A stretch of 64,000 bases of DNA from Nostoc sp. CHAB 5824 (GTDB lineage Bacteria; Cyanobacteriota; Cyanobacteriia; Cyanobacteriales; Nostocaceae): assembly GCF_020829665.1 (NCBI RefSeq), contig NZ_JAIVFT010000024.1, positions 34,942 to 98,941 of the forward strand, read 5' to 3'. The notes under the pieces were generated by a model. The model worked only from the letters and a program-made list of their open reading frames with translations. It did no database searches and was not told the DNA's origin. The position numbers were made by a program, and so were the translations under genes. Below, in pieces: positions 34,524 to 44,611 of the stretch. The first letter of the stretch is position 1; each line of letters starts with the position of its first letter.

Positions 34524-34661
34524 AATATTTAACCTAATTAACTGGGAGTTAGTTGTAGAGACGCCAGCGAATAGGGATAATACTAACTTCCAGCTTCTTG
34601 GTCGATTTCCCTATTTATACCTCTTACCCAAACAGACAGTTAATTTTGATATTTTGTTTCT

Positions 34662-36023
34662 ATGAGTAATATATCTCGGTTATCTCTAGCTTCTAACTCC
34701 CAATCTGCAACTTCTCCTTTGCGGTTACTTGTATTAAGTAATGGTCATGGGGAAGATGTCATTGCAGTTCGGATTTTGCAAGAACTCCAACGACAACCAA
34801 ACCCACCAGAGATATTTGCTTTACCTCTGGTGGGTGAAGGACATGCTTATCAACAGTTGGATATCCCCCTGATTGGTTCAGTCCGCAGTATGCCTTCTGG
34901 CGGCTTTATCTATATGGATGGTCGTCAATTAGCGCGGGATGTACGTGGTGGTTTATTGCAACTAACACTCAGCCAGATTAAAGCTGCCCGCCGTTGGGTG
35001 AGTTCTCAAAAAAAATTAGGTAATAAAAGAGCGATTTTAGCAGTGGGAGATATTGTCCCGCTAGTGTTTGCAACTTTCAGTGGCGCTAATTATGCTTTTG
35101 TGGGTACAGCGAAATCTGAATATTATGTGCGGGATGAAGCTGGATTATTACCACGAAAATCTAAAGGTGCGCGTTGGGAAAACTTTTCCGGTTCAGTTTA
35201 CCATCCTTGGGAACGTTGGTTAATGAGTCGTCGCCGTTGTAAGGCGGTGTTCCCTAGAGATGGACTGACGACGGAAACATTAAAACAATGGCCAATTCCA
35301 GCTTTTAATTTGGGTAATCCCATGATGGATGGTCTGCAACCGACCTTTTCACGCCAACAATTCTATAGTCAGGATAGCCAACAGCAAGAGACGGTTCGGC
35401 CTTTAATGGTGACTCTTTTTCCTGGTTCCCGTCCGCCAGAGGCATACACCAACTGGGAAACAATTATGATTGCCGTATCTGCGTTGATGGCAAGTTTCCA
35501 GGAGCGAGATTCGGTGTTTTACACTTCTGGCACAGTGGTGTTTTTAGGTGCGATCGCTCCGGGTTTAGACTCTAATATTTTATCCCAAAGCGTGCAATCC
35601 CAAGGCTGGCGCACTGAATCAACATGTCCTATCCAAATTGCTGATCCAAATGTCTTGACATTTAAACAAAGAAATGCATATTTACTGCTGACACAACAAG
35701 CCTATAATGATTGCTTGCATTTGGGAGATTTAGCGATCGCAATGGCAGGTACAGCTACAGAACAGTTTATCGGTTTAGGAAAACCTGCGATCGCAATTCT
35801 CGGTAATGGGCCCCAATATAACCCTGCCTTTGCTGAAGCTCAAAGTCGTCTTTTAGGCTCATCTTTGATTTTAGCCGAGCAGCCAACAGAAGTTGCCAAG
35901 ATCGTACAGTCCCTATTCAAAGATCCTGATATTTTGCAAATTATTGCCGAAAATGGTGTGCGACGCATGGGCAAACCCGGAGCAGCATTACGGATTGCAG
36001 AATGTTTACAGGAACGATTTTGA
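34662..36023 (+). CDS. lipid-A-disaccharide synthase-related protein
   Basis: 453 residues, GT-B-like fold distantly related to LpxB. Blocks: LLVLSNGHGEDVIAVRILQEL, EIFALPLVGEGHAY, AILAVGDIVPLVFATFSGANYAFVGTAKSEYY, VTLFPGSRPPEAYTNWE, and LGDLAIAMAGTATEQFIGLGKPAIAILG. This protein is conserved in cyanobacteria; since most of them lack true lipid A with the usual Lpx route, the function is open. It is divergent from the Omp85 gene with 138 bases between, a plausible envelope-linked promoter pair. Confidence 0.9.
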   Translation: MSNISRLSLASNSQSATSPLRLLVLSNGHGEDVIAVRILQELQRQPNPPEIFALPLVGEGHAYQQLDIPLIGSVRSMPSGGFIYMDGRQLARDVRGGLLQLTLSQIKAARRWVSSQKKLGNKRAILAVGDIVPLVFATFSGANYAFVGTAKSEYYVRDEAGLLPRKSKGARWENFSGSVYHPWERWLMSRRRCKAVFPRDGLTTETLKQWPIPAFNLGNPMMDGLQPTFSRQQFYSQDSQQQETVRPLMVTLFPGSRPPEAYTNWETIMIAVSALMASFQERDSVFYTSGTVVFLGAIAPGLDSNILSQSVQSQGWRTESTCPIQIADPNVLTFKQRNAYLLLTQQAYNDCLHLGDLAIAMAGTATEQFIGLGKPAIAILGNGPQYNPAFAEAQSRLLGSSLILAEQPTEVAKIVQSLFKDPDILQIIAENGVRRMGKPGAALRIAECLQERF

Positions 36024-36073
36024 ATGGGCATTGGGCATTGGGAATTGGTCAATAATCAATAGTTCATCTTCCC

Positions 36074-36115
36074 CTGCTCCCTCTGCTCCCTCTGCTCCCT
36101 CTGCTCCCTCATCCC
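36074..36115. repeat. 9-bp tandem repeat (CTCCCTCTG)
   Basis: About four units in a spacer between convergent genes; similar pyrimidine-rich spacers lie at 24600-24680 and 53517-53575. Confidence 0.75.
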
Positions 36116-36122
36116 CAGTTCC

Positions 36123-36848
36123 TCATGCTACCAACCCAGAACGTAGGGCCCTAACAGCAGCTTGAGTACGGTCATCGGCACACAGTTTATTTAGAATATT
36201 ACGAACATGGGTCTTCACAGTACCAACTGTAATGTAGAGTTTCTCGGCAATTTGCCCATTACTACATCCAGCTACAATCAACTCCAGGATTTCCAGTTCC
36301 CGTTGAGTCAAGGGGTAAGTTTCCAAAACTTGCTCGTATTCTGACGCCAACGCCTCAATTTTTACAGTTTTCGGCGTTTTATCAGAACTTTGGCTCTCTC
36401 CAGGAATACCTTGCCGCATCTTCCGCAATACCACGTTGGCAATTGCCGGATCAATCCAAGAGTTACCGCCGTGAGTCGCCTGAATCGCGTCAGTTAATTT
36501 ACTGATGCTTGTTTCTTTCATGTAATAAGAATCAGCGCCCGCCGCAAAAGCTGCAAGTACAGCATCCTCTGTATGATCCATTGTCAGGATGAGAATCTTC
36601 GTTGTCGTTTGCCCAGTTTCAGCTTGCTGGCGTTTGAATTTACGGGTGAGTTCAATGCCATCCATGTCAGGCAAACCAATATCTACAACAGCTACATCTG
36701 GCTTTGCCGTTTCCAAAAGTTTTAGTCCTTGGGTAGCATTTGCTGCTTCGCCAATTACTTTCAATGCACTATGAGACTGTAATGCTGCTCGTAGTCCCAT
36801 TCGCGTTAAGTCATGATCTTCAATTAAAATAATGCTAATTTCACTCAT
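36123..36848 (-). CDS. NarL/FixJ response regulator, Rre1/Ycf29-like
   Basis: About 241 residues. Receiver domain with LIEDHD, phospho-acceptor Asp in VAVVDIGLPDMDG (about D57), Thr in LILTMD and Lys in YYMKET. A LuxR-type HTH follows: PLTQRELEILELIVAGCSNGQIAEKLYITVGTVKTHVRNILNKL, ending DDRTQAAVRALRSGLV. The C-terminus closely resembles Rre1 (Ycf29), a stress regulator of cyanobacteria; paralogues exist, so the orthology is not certain. ATG 36846-36848 (MSEISI) was preferred to an ATG 12 codons upstream. Confidence 0.92.
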   Translation of the reverse strand: MSEISIILIEDHDLTRMGLRAALQSHSALKVIGEAANATQGLKLLETAKPDVAVVDIGLPDMDGIELTRKFKRQQAETGQTTTKILILTMDHTEDAVLAAFAAGADSYYMKETSISKLTDAIQATHGGNSWIDPAIANVVLRKMRQGIPGESQSSDKTPKTVKIEALASEYEQVLETYPLTQRELEILELIVAGCSNGQIAEKLYITVGTVKTHVRNILNKLCADDRTQAAVRALRSGLVA

Positions 36849-37156
36849 CGCTACACTCGCTCTTATGCTGTTTGCATCTTTCAAAGTATTACTTTTTGTA
36901 AGCGCTATCCCTTATTTTCCCATACCAAAGATAGATGATATTTTACCTCGTCTGCATCCACCGATAGAAATAACAAGTATCCTATTTTTTAACATTTAGA
37001 TAGAGAATAAATCTAGCTGGAGATATATAGATACTTGCACAATAAGTATGAAAGATTGAGACTAATGCCAAATTGCTCCTCCTTTGCTCATAATTCAGCT
37101 TTCAGTTCCCATGTTCCATTAGTTAATTACTATTATCTTGTATAAAGCTAACAAAA
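36849..37156. other. intergenic region
   Basis: AT-rich spacer between the divergent regulator and the damaged PAS kinase. No gene, repeat or terminator recognised. Confidence 0.5.
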
Positions 37157-37831
37157 ATGGACAAATTACAAAAGGTAAAAGTTACCTTACGAGAAAGTGA
37201 ACGATGCTTTCGAGCGATTTTTACCCAAACCTTTGGATTCATCGGATTGATACAGCTGATGGGCATCTTCAGGGAAGGGAATCAGGCGGCGTTAAAATTT
37301 GGTGGAATTACTAGCAGCAAAGTAATTCGTTATCCTTTGTGGGAAGCTTGTTGGTCTGACTTTTCACGGGATGTGCAAGACCTCTCTCCTAATAGGGGAG
37401 AGGCTTTTAATTTTCGCCCAACCCTTGTAGGGAGGCTTGCTCAGGGGTTAGGTGTTTTGTTGGTTTTTCCACATAATGTGAAAAATCAGGCTCAATGGTG
37501 GACAGTTTTAAAAGAAATTCAAGCACAACTACAAAGGGTAATTACTCGTGCGTCCAGATGGTGGACGCACGGCTTACAAGTTAAACTTTTCAGTAATCAA
37601 AACCAAAAAGTAATTTTTTTAATACCAAAAGGCTTGCAAAGACTTGGTATTATTTCTAAAGTTTGCGAGAATGTTTTGGTAATTTTCCGAACAGTGGAAG
37701 ACCGCGATCGCCAGGAAAATACTAACACAGGTCTGGCGATCGTTAAGAAAATTGTCGAAACTCCAGGAGCTAGGATTACTTCAGATTTACAAATTGGTAT
37801 AGGGAGCTACTTTTTTATGCACCTGGTCTAA
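37157..37831 (+). pseudogene. PAS histidine kinase, core deleted and repeat-invaded
   Basis: Residues of about 11-65 (ESERCFRAIFTQTFGFIGL, then EGNQAALKFGGITS and PLWEACW) are the start of a PAS domain. Residues of about 178-224 (EDRDRQENTNTGLAIVKKIVETPGARITS) are the end of a HATPase domain. The HisKA region and most of the ATPase are missing. Between them lie sequences that look like repeat DNA (GACCTCTCTCCTAATAGGGG type, about 37377-37440). It is open but cannot be a kinase. Confidence 0.8.
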
Positions 37832-38086
37832 CCACTTTGATGAGTAGAACTGCTCAAGCTTATGATACACGATAATGGTATGCAACTCTCACTAATGGCT
37901 GACGACGGTCGCTTGCTGGCTCAATTACAATTACTTTAAGCTTAGTAAAGTATTTTATTTTACTTTATATCAGCTATGTTTGCTGTCTTCAAGTCAATAG
38001 TTTTCGGTTTGTTAATTACTAATTGTTTTAGAACCATTGGTCATTTGCTAGAAGTTTAATTTCAATACTCTGGTAAATTAACCAGA

Positions 38087-38553
38087 TTGAGGATACAACA
38101 GACTGAATTGAACACCAAGAAAATGCCCAAAAGAGTGATTAACATACTATTAGTAGAGGAGAAAGAAGTTGATGTGATGAATGTCTTGCAGGCATTCAAG
38201 AAAGTTAATATTATTAATTTAATTCACGTTGCCAAAAATGGGTTAGAAGTAGTAATAATGTTGCGCGGCAATCAAGGTCAGCCTCAGTGACTACCCCCAA
38301 ACAACACTTGGTTTTGGTGGATTTGAATATGCCAAAGATGGGTAACATCCAATTTCCCTGAGACTTATCTTCTGACCTGCAATTAAGAGCAACTCCTGTA
38401 ACTGTGATAACGACCTCAAATTAAAATTAACACCAAGTGAAAGCTGATAATTTAAGTTTAACTAAAAATATCCTGTAGCCTTTGACCTTCCCTAACTTTC
38501 TAGAGATGATGTCAACGCTCAATAAGTATTGGATCTTGTGCGAAATCGCTTAG
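38087..38553 (+). pseudogene. Rcp1-like response regulator, decayed
   Basis: The first frame gives RVINILLVEEKEVDVMNVLQAFKKVNIINLIHVAKNGLEV and stops at 38288. In another frame LVLVDLNMPKMGNIQFP continues with DLSSDLQLRATPVTVITTSN, broken by stops. A third piece reads PLTFPNFLEMMSTLNKYWILCEIA and ends at TAG 38551. These are successive parts of a Rcp1-type receiver domain (phospho-Asp in VDLNMPKM). Several stops and frame changes make it a dead gene. It lies where Rcp1-type regulators usually sit, after a PAS kinase and before a hybrid kinase. Confidence 0.85.
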
Positions 38554-38665
38554 TTAATCAAGTTACAGATTTTAGATGTCCAAAAATCTTATATTTTTTA
38601 ATTAGATAATCTCAAAAGAGGAATGTTATACATCAATCTATGTTTAGCGGTAAAAATAAAAACCG

Positions 38666-39985
38666 ATGGAAGATACGCTGAAAATTTTGATTGTAGATGA
38701 TGATGAAGTAGACCGGATGGCAGTCCGGTGTGCCCTGACTAAAGCAGGTATTCAAATGGAACTGTCTGAAGTAGGCGATGGCAATGATGCGTTTTCTATT
38801 TTAAGCACTACTGCCTATGATTGTGTTTTCCTTGACTCTCGCTTACTAGAACGGGATGGACTAACCTTAATTCAACAGCTAGGTTCTTCGGAAATTAAAG
38901 TTCCTTTAGTAGTCTTAACTGGTCAAGAAGATGATCAAAGTGGTGTCCAATTATTGAAAGCTGGTGCTACAGACTATCTTTATAAGTCTAGAATATCCCC
39001 AGAAAACTTAGCACAAGTTTTGCGGAGTGCGATTCGGGTTTATCGGGCTGAAATGCAGGCAGCTTTGGCAAACCAGCAACTAAGAGAAAGTCATAAACAA
39101 CTTATTCGTAAGAACCAAGAATTGGAGAGACAACAACAACAGCTTCAAATGCAAAACTTCAAGCTATCGGAGGCATCACTGCTAAAATCAAATTTTTTGG
39201 CAAATATGTCTCACGAACTCAGAACGCCGATGAATGCGATTATTGGTTTTTCACAAATACTGTTGCGTCCCAAGTTCGGTGAACTAACTCACCAGCAAAC
39301 AGATATGGTTGAGCGCATTTTGAATAATGGGAAGCATTTGCTGATGCTACTTAATGAAGTTCTTGATTTTTCCAAGCTGGAGGGAGGACGATTAGACTTA
39401 AAGGCGGAAATATTTGATGTATCAAAGGTAATAAATCTCGCTGTAGCTGAAATGCGTTCCCTAGCTGACGTTAAAAATCTATCATTGTTAGTGCAAACCG
39501 ATTTGCAAAATACTTTGGTATTTAATGATCCTGTTCGTATTAAACAGATTTTAATTAACCTACTCTCCAACGCTGTTAAGTTCACAGAGTCTGGTGAAAT
39601 TTGGGTTGAAGTTAAAGAACTACCCGCAAATAAAGTGGCAATTATTGTTCGGGATACAGGTATTGGCATAGCACCCAAAGATTTTAAACGTATTTTTGAA
39701 GCATTTCGGCAAGTCGATCAAACTCTCACTCGAAAATATCCGGGTACAGGACTAGGTTTGGCAATCATAGATTCACTGGTGCGAATGATGGGCGGCAAAA
39801 TCTTTCTTGAGAGCAAATTAGGGATCGGTTCAATGTTTAAAATTGAATTGCCGCGTCAAATCACATTATCTGCTCCTACAGCCGATACTCTACCTTTACA
39901 GGTAGATGGCGATAGAGTTTCTTGCTCTGCTAAAAATCCGCATCATTCATCTTCTCAAGCTTGGCAAGCCAATAGGATATCCTAA
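38666..39985 (+). CDS. hybrid receiver-histidine kinase
   Basis: 439 residues. N-terminal receiver domain (1-125) with LIVDDDEVDR, phospho-acceptor D57 in VFLDSRLLERDG, T85 region and K107. A coiled coil (about 130-170) leads to HisKA with H183 in NMSHELRTPMNAIIGFS and HATPase_c with NLLSNAVKF, RDTGIGIAP, FEAFRQVD and GTGLGLAI. Cytosolic. The receiver is N-terminal, so it is likely to be fed by an upstream kinase. It may once have worked with the decayed kinase and regulator just upstream. A Ser/Ala-rich tail follows the ATPase. Confidence 0.95.
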   Translation: MEDTLKILIVDDDEVDRMAVRCALTKAGIQMELSEVGDGNDAFSILSTTAYDCVFLDSRLLERDGLTLIQQLGSSEIKVPLVVLTGQEDDQSGVQLLKAGATDYLYKSRISPENLAQVLRSAIRVYRAEMQAALANQQLRESHKQLIRKNQELERQQQQLQMQNFKLSEASLLKSNFLANMSHELRTPMNAIIGFSQILLRPKFGELTHQQTDMVERILNNGKHLLMLLNEVLDFSKLEGGRLDLKAEIFDVSKVINLAVAEMRSLADVKNLSLLVQTDLQNTLVFNDPVRIKQILINLLSNAVKFTESGEIWVEVKELPANKVAIIVRDTGIGIAPKDFKRIFEAFRQVDQTLTRKYPGTGLGLAIIDSLVRMMGGKIFLESKLGIGSMFKIELPRQITLSAPTADTLPLQVDGDRVSCSAKNPHHSSSQAWQANRIS

Positions 39986-40034
39986 ATTTAAACTATAAAT
40001 TACTTTCAAAGAAACTGATAAAAGTTGATAAATT

Positions 40035-41159
40035 ATGTCTGTAGTTGAAAATAATAAAATTTATCGCATTCTCGCAGTTGATGATACTCTAGATAATCTC
40101 ATTTTGGTTCAAGCAATTTTAGAAAGTGAGGGGTATGAAATTAATTTGGTTTCAGATGGAATAAAGGCTTTGCGGCAAGTTGAACAATCTCCACCCGATC
40201 TGATTCTGTTAGATGTGATGATGCCGGGGATAGATGGTTATGAAGTCACACGTCGAATTCGGAATAACCCAGCAATTAGTTATATTCCAATTCTGCTGAT
40301 TACTGCCTTTCACGAATCCAGCGTTGTCGAAGGTTTGGATGCTGGTGCTGACGATTTTATTCGTAAACCATTTGATACTGATGAACTATTGGCAAGGGTG
40401 CGATCGCTGTTGCGTCTCAAGCACAGTCTAGACGAACAACAAAAAATGGCCCGCCAACGGGAGGATTTTGTTTCCCGTCTGACTCATGATTTGCGAACTC
40501 CCCTAGTAGCCTCTGATCGCATGTTGAATTTGTTTGAGATGGAAACATTCTGCAAAATTTCGCCGGAAATGAAACAGGCGATCGCAGTTATGATTCGCAG
40601 TAACCAAAATTTGATGGACATGGTGAATACCCTCCTAGAAGTCTATCGCTTCGAGGCAGGTAAAAAAACGTTGAATTGGGAGGAATGCGATTTACGTGAG
40701 ATATCTCAAGAAGTAGTGAGCGAACTAAGCCCTTTAACTGGTGAAAAAGGGTTAATTCTAGAAATAGACACCCGTGAATTAGACTCACAGGGTAAAAACG
40801 CTGGTATTATTATGGGCGATCGCTTGGAACTACGGCGGGTACTAAACAACTTGATCGCAAATGCTATCAAATTTACAGATACAGGAGGCATCACAATCCG
40901 CATTTTTGAAACATCACCTAATCCAGAAAATCCAGATTCGGTGACAATCGAGATACAAGATACAGGATATGGGATTGCGCCCGAAGATCAGGCAACAATT
41001 TTCGAGCGATTTCGCCAAGGCAAAAATAAACGCTCAGGTAGTGGCTTAGGGCTACATCTATCCCACCGGATTGTAGAAGCGCACGCAGGAACTATCCAGG
41101 TCACCTCTGAACTAGGTAAAGGTAGTTTGTTCACTGTGCAACTACCTAAAAACACTTAA
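40035..41159 (+). CDS. hybrid receiver-histidine kinase
   Basis: 374 residues. Receiver domain 10-128 with AVDDTLDN, phospho-acceptor D60 in LILLDVMMPG and K111 in FIRKPFD. HisKA follows with H151 in SRLTHDLRTPLVAS and HATPase_c with NNLIANAIKF, QDTGYGIAP, FERFRQG and GSGLGLHLS. It lies 49 bases after the preceding hybrid kinase, in the same direction, probably co-transcribed. Signal unknown. Confidence 0.95.
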   Translation: MSVVENNKIYRILAVDDTLDNLILVQAILESEGYEINLVSDGIKALRQVEQSPPDLILLDVMMPGIDGYEVTRRIRNNPAISYIPILLITAFHESSVVEGLDAGADDFIRKPFDTDELLARVRSLLRLKHSLDEQQKMARQREDFVSRLTHDLRTPLVASDRMLNLFEMETFCKISPEMKQAIAVMIRSNQNLMDMVNTLLEVYRFEAGKKTLNWEECDLREISQEVVSELSPLTGEKGLILEIDTRELDSQGKNAGIIMGDRLELRRVLNNLIANAIKFTDTGGITIRIFETSPNPENPDSVTIEIQDTGYGIAPEDQATIFERFRQGKNKRSGSGLGLHLSHRIVEAHAGTIQVTSELGKGSLFTVQLPKNT

Positions 41160-41197
41160 GTTCTTCTCCTTCACATTCATATTTTTCTGCTCGACTG

Positions 41198-41653
41198 CTA
41201 ATCCTGACAAAGCTCCAAAGCTGGATAAGGGGCGGATTTTCTTCCCAGACCACGGCGAATTATAGCCTCTAATTCTTCGAGCATATAGGGCTTGCTGATG
41301 TAATCATTAAATCCTGCCTTGAGAATACGCTGACGATCCTCCGTGCTAGCTAAAGCTGTGACTGCCACTACTGGAATTGTGCAAGTTAAGGGTTCTTGCT
41401 TTAGATGACGCACAACATCGATACCGCTAAGACCTGGTAACAAAATATCCAACAAGATTAAGTCTGGTTGATATTCTTTAGCTACCAGCACCGTTGTAGA
41501 ACAATCTGTTTGACAAATGAATCTATAACCCATTGACTCAAGAGCATAACTAATCAGCAGGAGACTATCATCATGGTCTTCCACTGCCAAAATCAAAGGC
41601 TGGTGAGAGTTTTGCTTCTTTTCATCACTCATGAATGAATGTGTCAAATACAT
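41198..41653 (-). CDS. single-domain response regulator
   Basis: 151 residues, one receiver domain with no output domain. Motifs: LAVEDHDDS, phospho-acceptor Asp in LILLDILLPGLSG (about D70), AVTALAS, and SKPYMLEEL. The start at ATG 41651-41653 is backed by GGAGAAGAG directly upstream; an ATG 7 codons later (MSDEKK) has no ribosome site. It is convergent with the two hybrid kinases (38-base gap), and may be a phosphorelay partner of them. Confidence 0.92.
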   Translation of the reverse strand: MYLTHSFMSDEKKQNSHQPLILAVEDHDDSLLLISYALESMGYRFICQTDCSTTVLVAKEYQPDLILLDILLPGLSGIDVVRHLKQEPLTCTIPVVAVTALASTEDRQRILKAGFNDYISKPYMLEELEAIIRRGLGRKSAPYPALELCQD

Positions 41654-42846
41654 CTCTTCTCCAGGAGATTTTATTAGGATTCATCGTCTTTACTTGGGAG
41701 ATACAGACGAGGCTTACCGCGAACGATAGAATAGTGTTCAGTTAGGATTGACTTGTGTTTTACTTTTGCCTAGTTGATAATTCTAACCAATGCAAAAATA
41801 GCTAGGGGTAAGTAAACCTCAAGCAGATAGGTTTAGCGGATACCTATTCGATTATAGGCAAAATTACAGAAGATTTTCTTAATGAGTTGATAATAATATT
41901 TATATATATATGATTATTTATCACAGTATCGTTTGACCTGTGTATAATTTTAAATTTTAAAGATACTGGATAAATAAGTAATCAAAACTATTTACTATTG
42001 AATTCTGTACTGGAGTTGGTATATTAGATACAATTTCATTACTATGCCAATTGCTTGTACAGATGTGATTGAATAAGGTTTTACTATTAAGCAAACCAAG
42101 AGATTAATTTTGATAGTTTTCTCAAAGGTAGCGCCTGCTCATTAGTTTTAGTATAGTGCAATGTCTACGACGGGCTATGACGCTCTCTACGTTCGCGCAG
42201 CGTGTCGTACGCTGCGCTTGCTTCCCTGAAGGGGCACGAATACTCGCTAATGCAACTCTTGGAGACGCTGCGCGTAGCAAGATCCCCGTAGGGGTACGCT
42301 ATCGGCGTCGCAAAAATTTGTTTCTAGATTATTGATATTTTATTTAGTATTATATGCTACAAAAAATCAATAAATATAATAATCAAACCTTAACCTAACA
42401 AGTAAGGAGGATAGCAACAGTTAGGAGTTCAATAAAGCACAACCTCACATAAAATTGGTAAGTAGTCCAATGAAATTAAACGTAAAATATGAACCAATGT
42501 TCGTAGTGGCTACTAAATTACTCAGGGTAATAATTTTTAATACTTACTATAAATTTTTGTTTATCTAAGCTTGATGTTATCAATTTTTTTCGCAACGCAA
42601 TACTCCTACAAAATCGTTGCACAAACGCCTAAGCTGAAACCTATGTGTAACGGTAGTCTTAGTTTTTAAACTTCACCTATAATCTATGACGTGGAAAAAG
42701 TATTTGCTAAAAAACCAGGCTTTTCCCGGATAAATAAAACCGGGTTCTTAATGTTCAGATAGAAGCGCAAATAGAATACTAAAAGCCAGTTTTAGCAAAG
42801 TTTTGCGATTAACAAGCGTGCCATTCAGGTCTGACTTTAATTTCAG
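41654..42846. other. 1.2-kb gene-free region with GC-rich repeat cluster
   Basis: No ORF of note. A dispersed-repeat cluster occupies about 42158-42306. It includes GCAATGTCTACGACGGGC, then TACGTTCGCGCAGCG and CCCCGTAGGGGTACGC. Otherwise AT-rich. No tRNA or clear terminator seen. Confidence 0.55.
42158..42306. repeat. cluster of dispersed GC-rich palindromic repeats
   Basis: At least three repeat words of the window-wide family in tandem orientation; a composite of elements also found singly at 4905, 9274, 11148, 33917 and 62791. Confidence 0.8.
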
Positions 42847-43092
42847 TTAATTTCTCAATAAATCGATCTCTTTGTTATATTTCCGATGAAACTTCAATAA
42901 TTCTAGATAAGCAAATGGTACTATTAAAGGCCAGAAAATAGTGATTAAAACTAAAATTATCCCAGAGAAATAGCGCTGTTCTTGACTCATTTCTGTATCA
43001 CTCATCAAAAAAAATAACCATTGGCTAAATAAACACCAAGCGAATGCTAGATAAACGATGATGCCAAGATAAGTCAAAAGTAAATGCAACAT
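42847..43092 (-). CDS. small membrane protein, unknown function
   Basis: 81 residues with two hydrophobic helices (about 3-30 and 45-66), a short charged loop between them and a basic C-terminus (KFHRKYNKEIDLLR). The second is rich in aromatic residues (FWPLIVPFAYLELL). A weak AGG lies ahead of the ATG at 43090-43092. Protein-like composition and low overlap with repeats suggest it is real. I recognise no family. Confidence 0.6.
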   Translation of the reverse strand: MLHLLLTYLGIIVYLAFAWCLFSQWLFFLMSDTEMSQEQRYFSGIILVLITIFWPLIVPFAYLELLKFHRKYNKEIDLLRN

Positions 43093-43816
43093 AAGCCTAA
43101 AGAATTTGCAGCCCCCAAATATTTTCCCATAATAGTAATTGTACCGTTACTTGCTTGATTACAATGCTAGACCTTAAGTTATTGTCGTAGCTCAAAAGAT
43201 GCGACTACCTGGAGAATGAGTTTAATGAAATTATTTATGTGCTACAATAAAAGATTTGCTTCAGCATATCTCTTGCTTATCCATTCAACGAAGAGGCAGG
43301 GGGAAATAACCTCTTCCTTTAGACACAGAGCAGAACGGAATATGTGTCTAAGTCCCCCACTTCCTAAGGGTGGTTCTCGTAAAGAGCGGGAAGTTAACGC
43401 AACAGGCGGGAGCGAATCCCAATTCTTTTCTATATCCCTTGCTCCCTTGCCTCTTTTTCAATTAGCTATCCCCGTTTAAGAAAGGTAAACACTAGTAGCT
43501 GTCTGAAACTTCGATAAATACTGTTGGGTATGAACTCCCATATTGTGGGCTTTGGGCGCATTCCTAAGACTGTTATTGCTCTAGCTCAGGCTTTCAGCAG
43601 GAATAATATCAGTTAAATACACTGAAGGAGCACTAGTGAACTTGGCGATCGCAGGTTTTCTTGAAAAGAAAAAGCAACCTACAACTAAACCATTTAATAT
43701 AAATTATAAAAAACACTGGTGTTAAATTAATATCTAGGTTAATAAAAACCTTTTGTAGAGCAAGATATTGTTAATTTACACCCAGGTAAGAGATTTTTTG
43801 TAACCACACTATAGAC

Positions 43817-43905
43817 AGATGAAGTGAAATCAAAGTAATTCTAAATTAGTTAGCTATGGTAAACACTTGGTATATAAGGCGTGGTTTTTAACCATGCCTT
43901 TTTTG
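43817..43905 (+). ncRNA. possible small RNA unit 1 with terminator
   Basis: Begins AGATGAAGTGAAAT and contains TGGTAAACACTTGGTAT (43856-43872). It ends in a strong hairpin, AAGGCGTGGTT/AACCATGCCTT (43876-43900, 11 pairs, 3-base loop), followed by six T. Homologous to the unit at 44359-44455. No ORF or ribosome site. Confidence 0.4.
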
Positions 43906-44208
43906 TGAGTAATACCAAGCAAGTGAAATGTATAAATAGTTGGGAGATTATATAATCTACAATCTATAAATCCAACTTTCTATTAATATCAAATTACAGA
44001 ATCTTTGGTCTGATGTTAAAGAAATAGGAAATATGATCAAATGCCAAGATAGTATTATAAAATACCATCTATAAATAGACCAAGCAAGAAAAAACCACTA
44101 CTCCCATAGATGGATTAATATTCGTATCATTCTATGGATAGTAGAAATAACTATTTTACAAAGTTATTATTCAGCCTGTTAATGCCTAAAAAACGTGTAT
44201 GCGCCCTG

Positions 44209-44233
44209 GAATAATACCCAGGGTCTTTTTTTA
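44209..44233 (+). terminator. orphan intrinsic terminator
   Basis: CCCTGG, an AATAATA loop, CCAGGG, then TC and seven T. A textbook terminator, with no protein gene within about 1 kb upstream on this strand. It implies an unannotated transcript, perhaps a small RNA in 43910-44233. Confidence 0.75.
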
Positions 44234-44358
44234 TCAAAACTCAGATAAGCAAAAGATAGACTTTCATCGGAATAGAAGTAAATTAACTCTTTCAGTCATC
44301 TCCCAAGGAAAGCCAGTGGCGTATCAGCTTTTAGAATATTTGTATACATCTTTTACAA

Positions 44359-44455
44359 AGATGAACTGAAGTTAACCTAATTGTAAATTAACTAGATGTG
44401 GTAAACACTTGGTATGTATGAAGGCTTGGCTTGAAACCAAGCCTTCATACATACT
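44359..44455 (+). ncRNA. possible small RNA unit 2 with 17-bp hairpin
   Basis: Begins AGATGAACTGAAGT and contains TGGTAAACACTTGGTAT (about 44399-44415). It ends in a perfect hairpin TATGTATGAAGGCTTGG/CCAAGCCTTCATACATA (44413-44429 and 44437-44453). The same arrangement as unit 1 and clearly paralogous. The U-run is short. Confidence 0.4.
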
Positions 44456-44611
44456 TTAAGTAGATAATTTGTATATTTTTATATATTCTTGAAATAAACA
44501 AGTTGATATTTTTAGTAAAATCCAAATCAATTAAGTTTAGAGCAGGTCTATTAGTAGCGATCGCTGAGAATAGTATTATTTTATAAATTTTGCAATTAAT
44601 TTAAGAAGCTC

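Larger units (their letters stand above)
43093..44611. other. 1.5-kb region without convincing protein genes
   Basis: A plus-strand open frame at 43216-43479 is rejected: it spans a low-complexity spacer. The region holds three plus-strand hairpins (43876, 44209 and 44413) and a duplicated 90-base non-coding unit (43817 and 44359). It ends in the promoter region of the GMC gene. Confidence 0.6.

Noticed and set aside
43216..43479. Plus-strand frame of 87 codons
   Set aside because: Crosses a low-complexity spacer (CCCACTTCCTAAGGG, GGCGGGAGCG), shows no family features.
44401..44415. Possible NtcA site near GTAAACACTTGGTA
   Set aside because: The half-sites are GTA and GTA, not GTA and TAC; no support for regulation.
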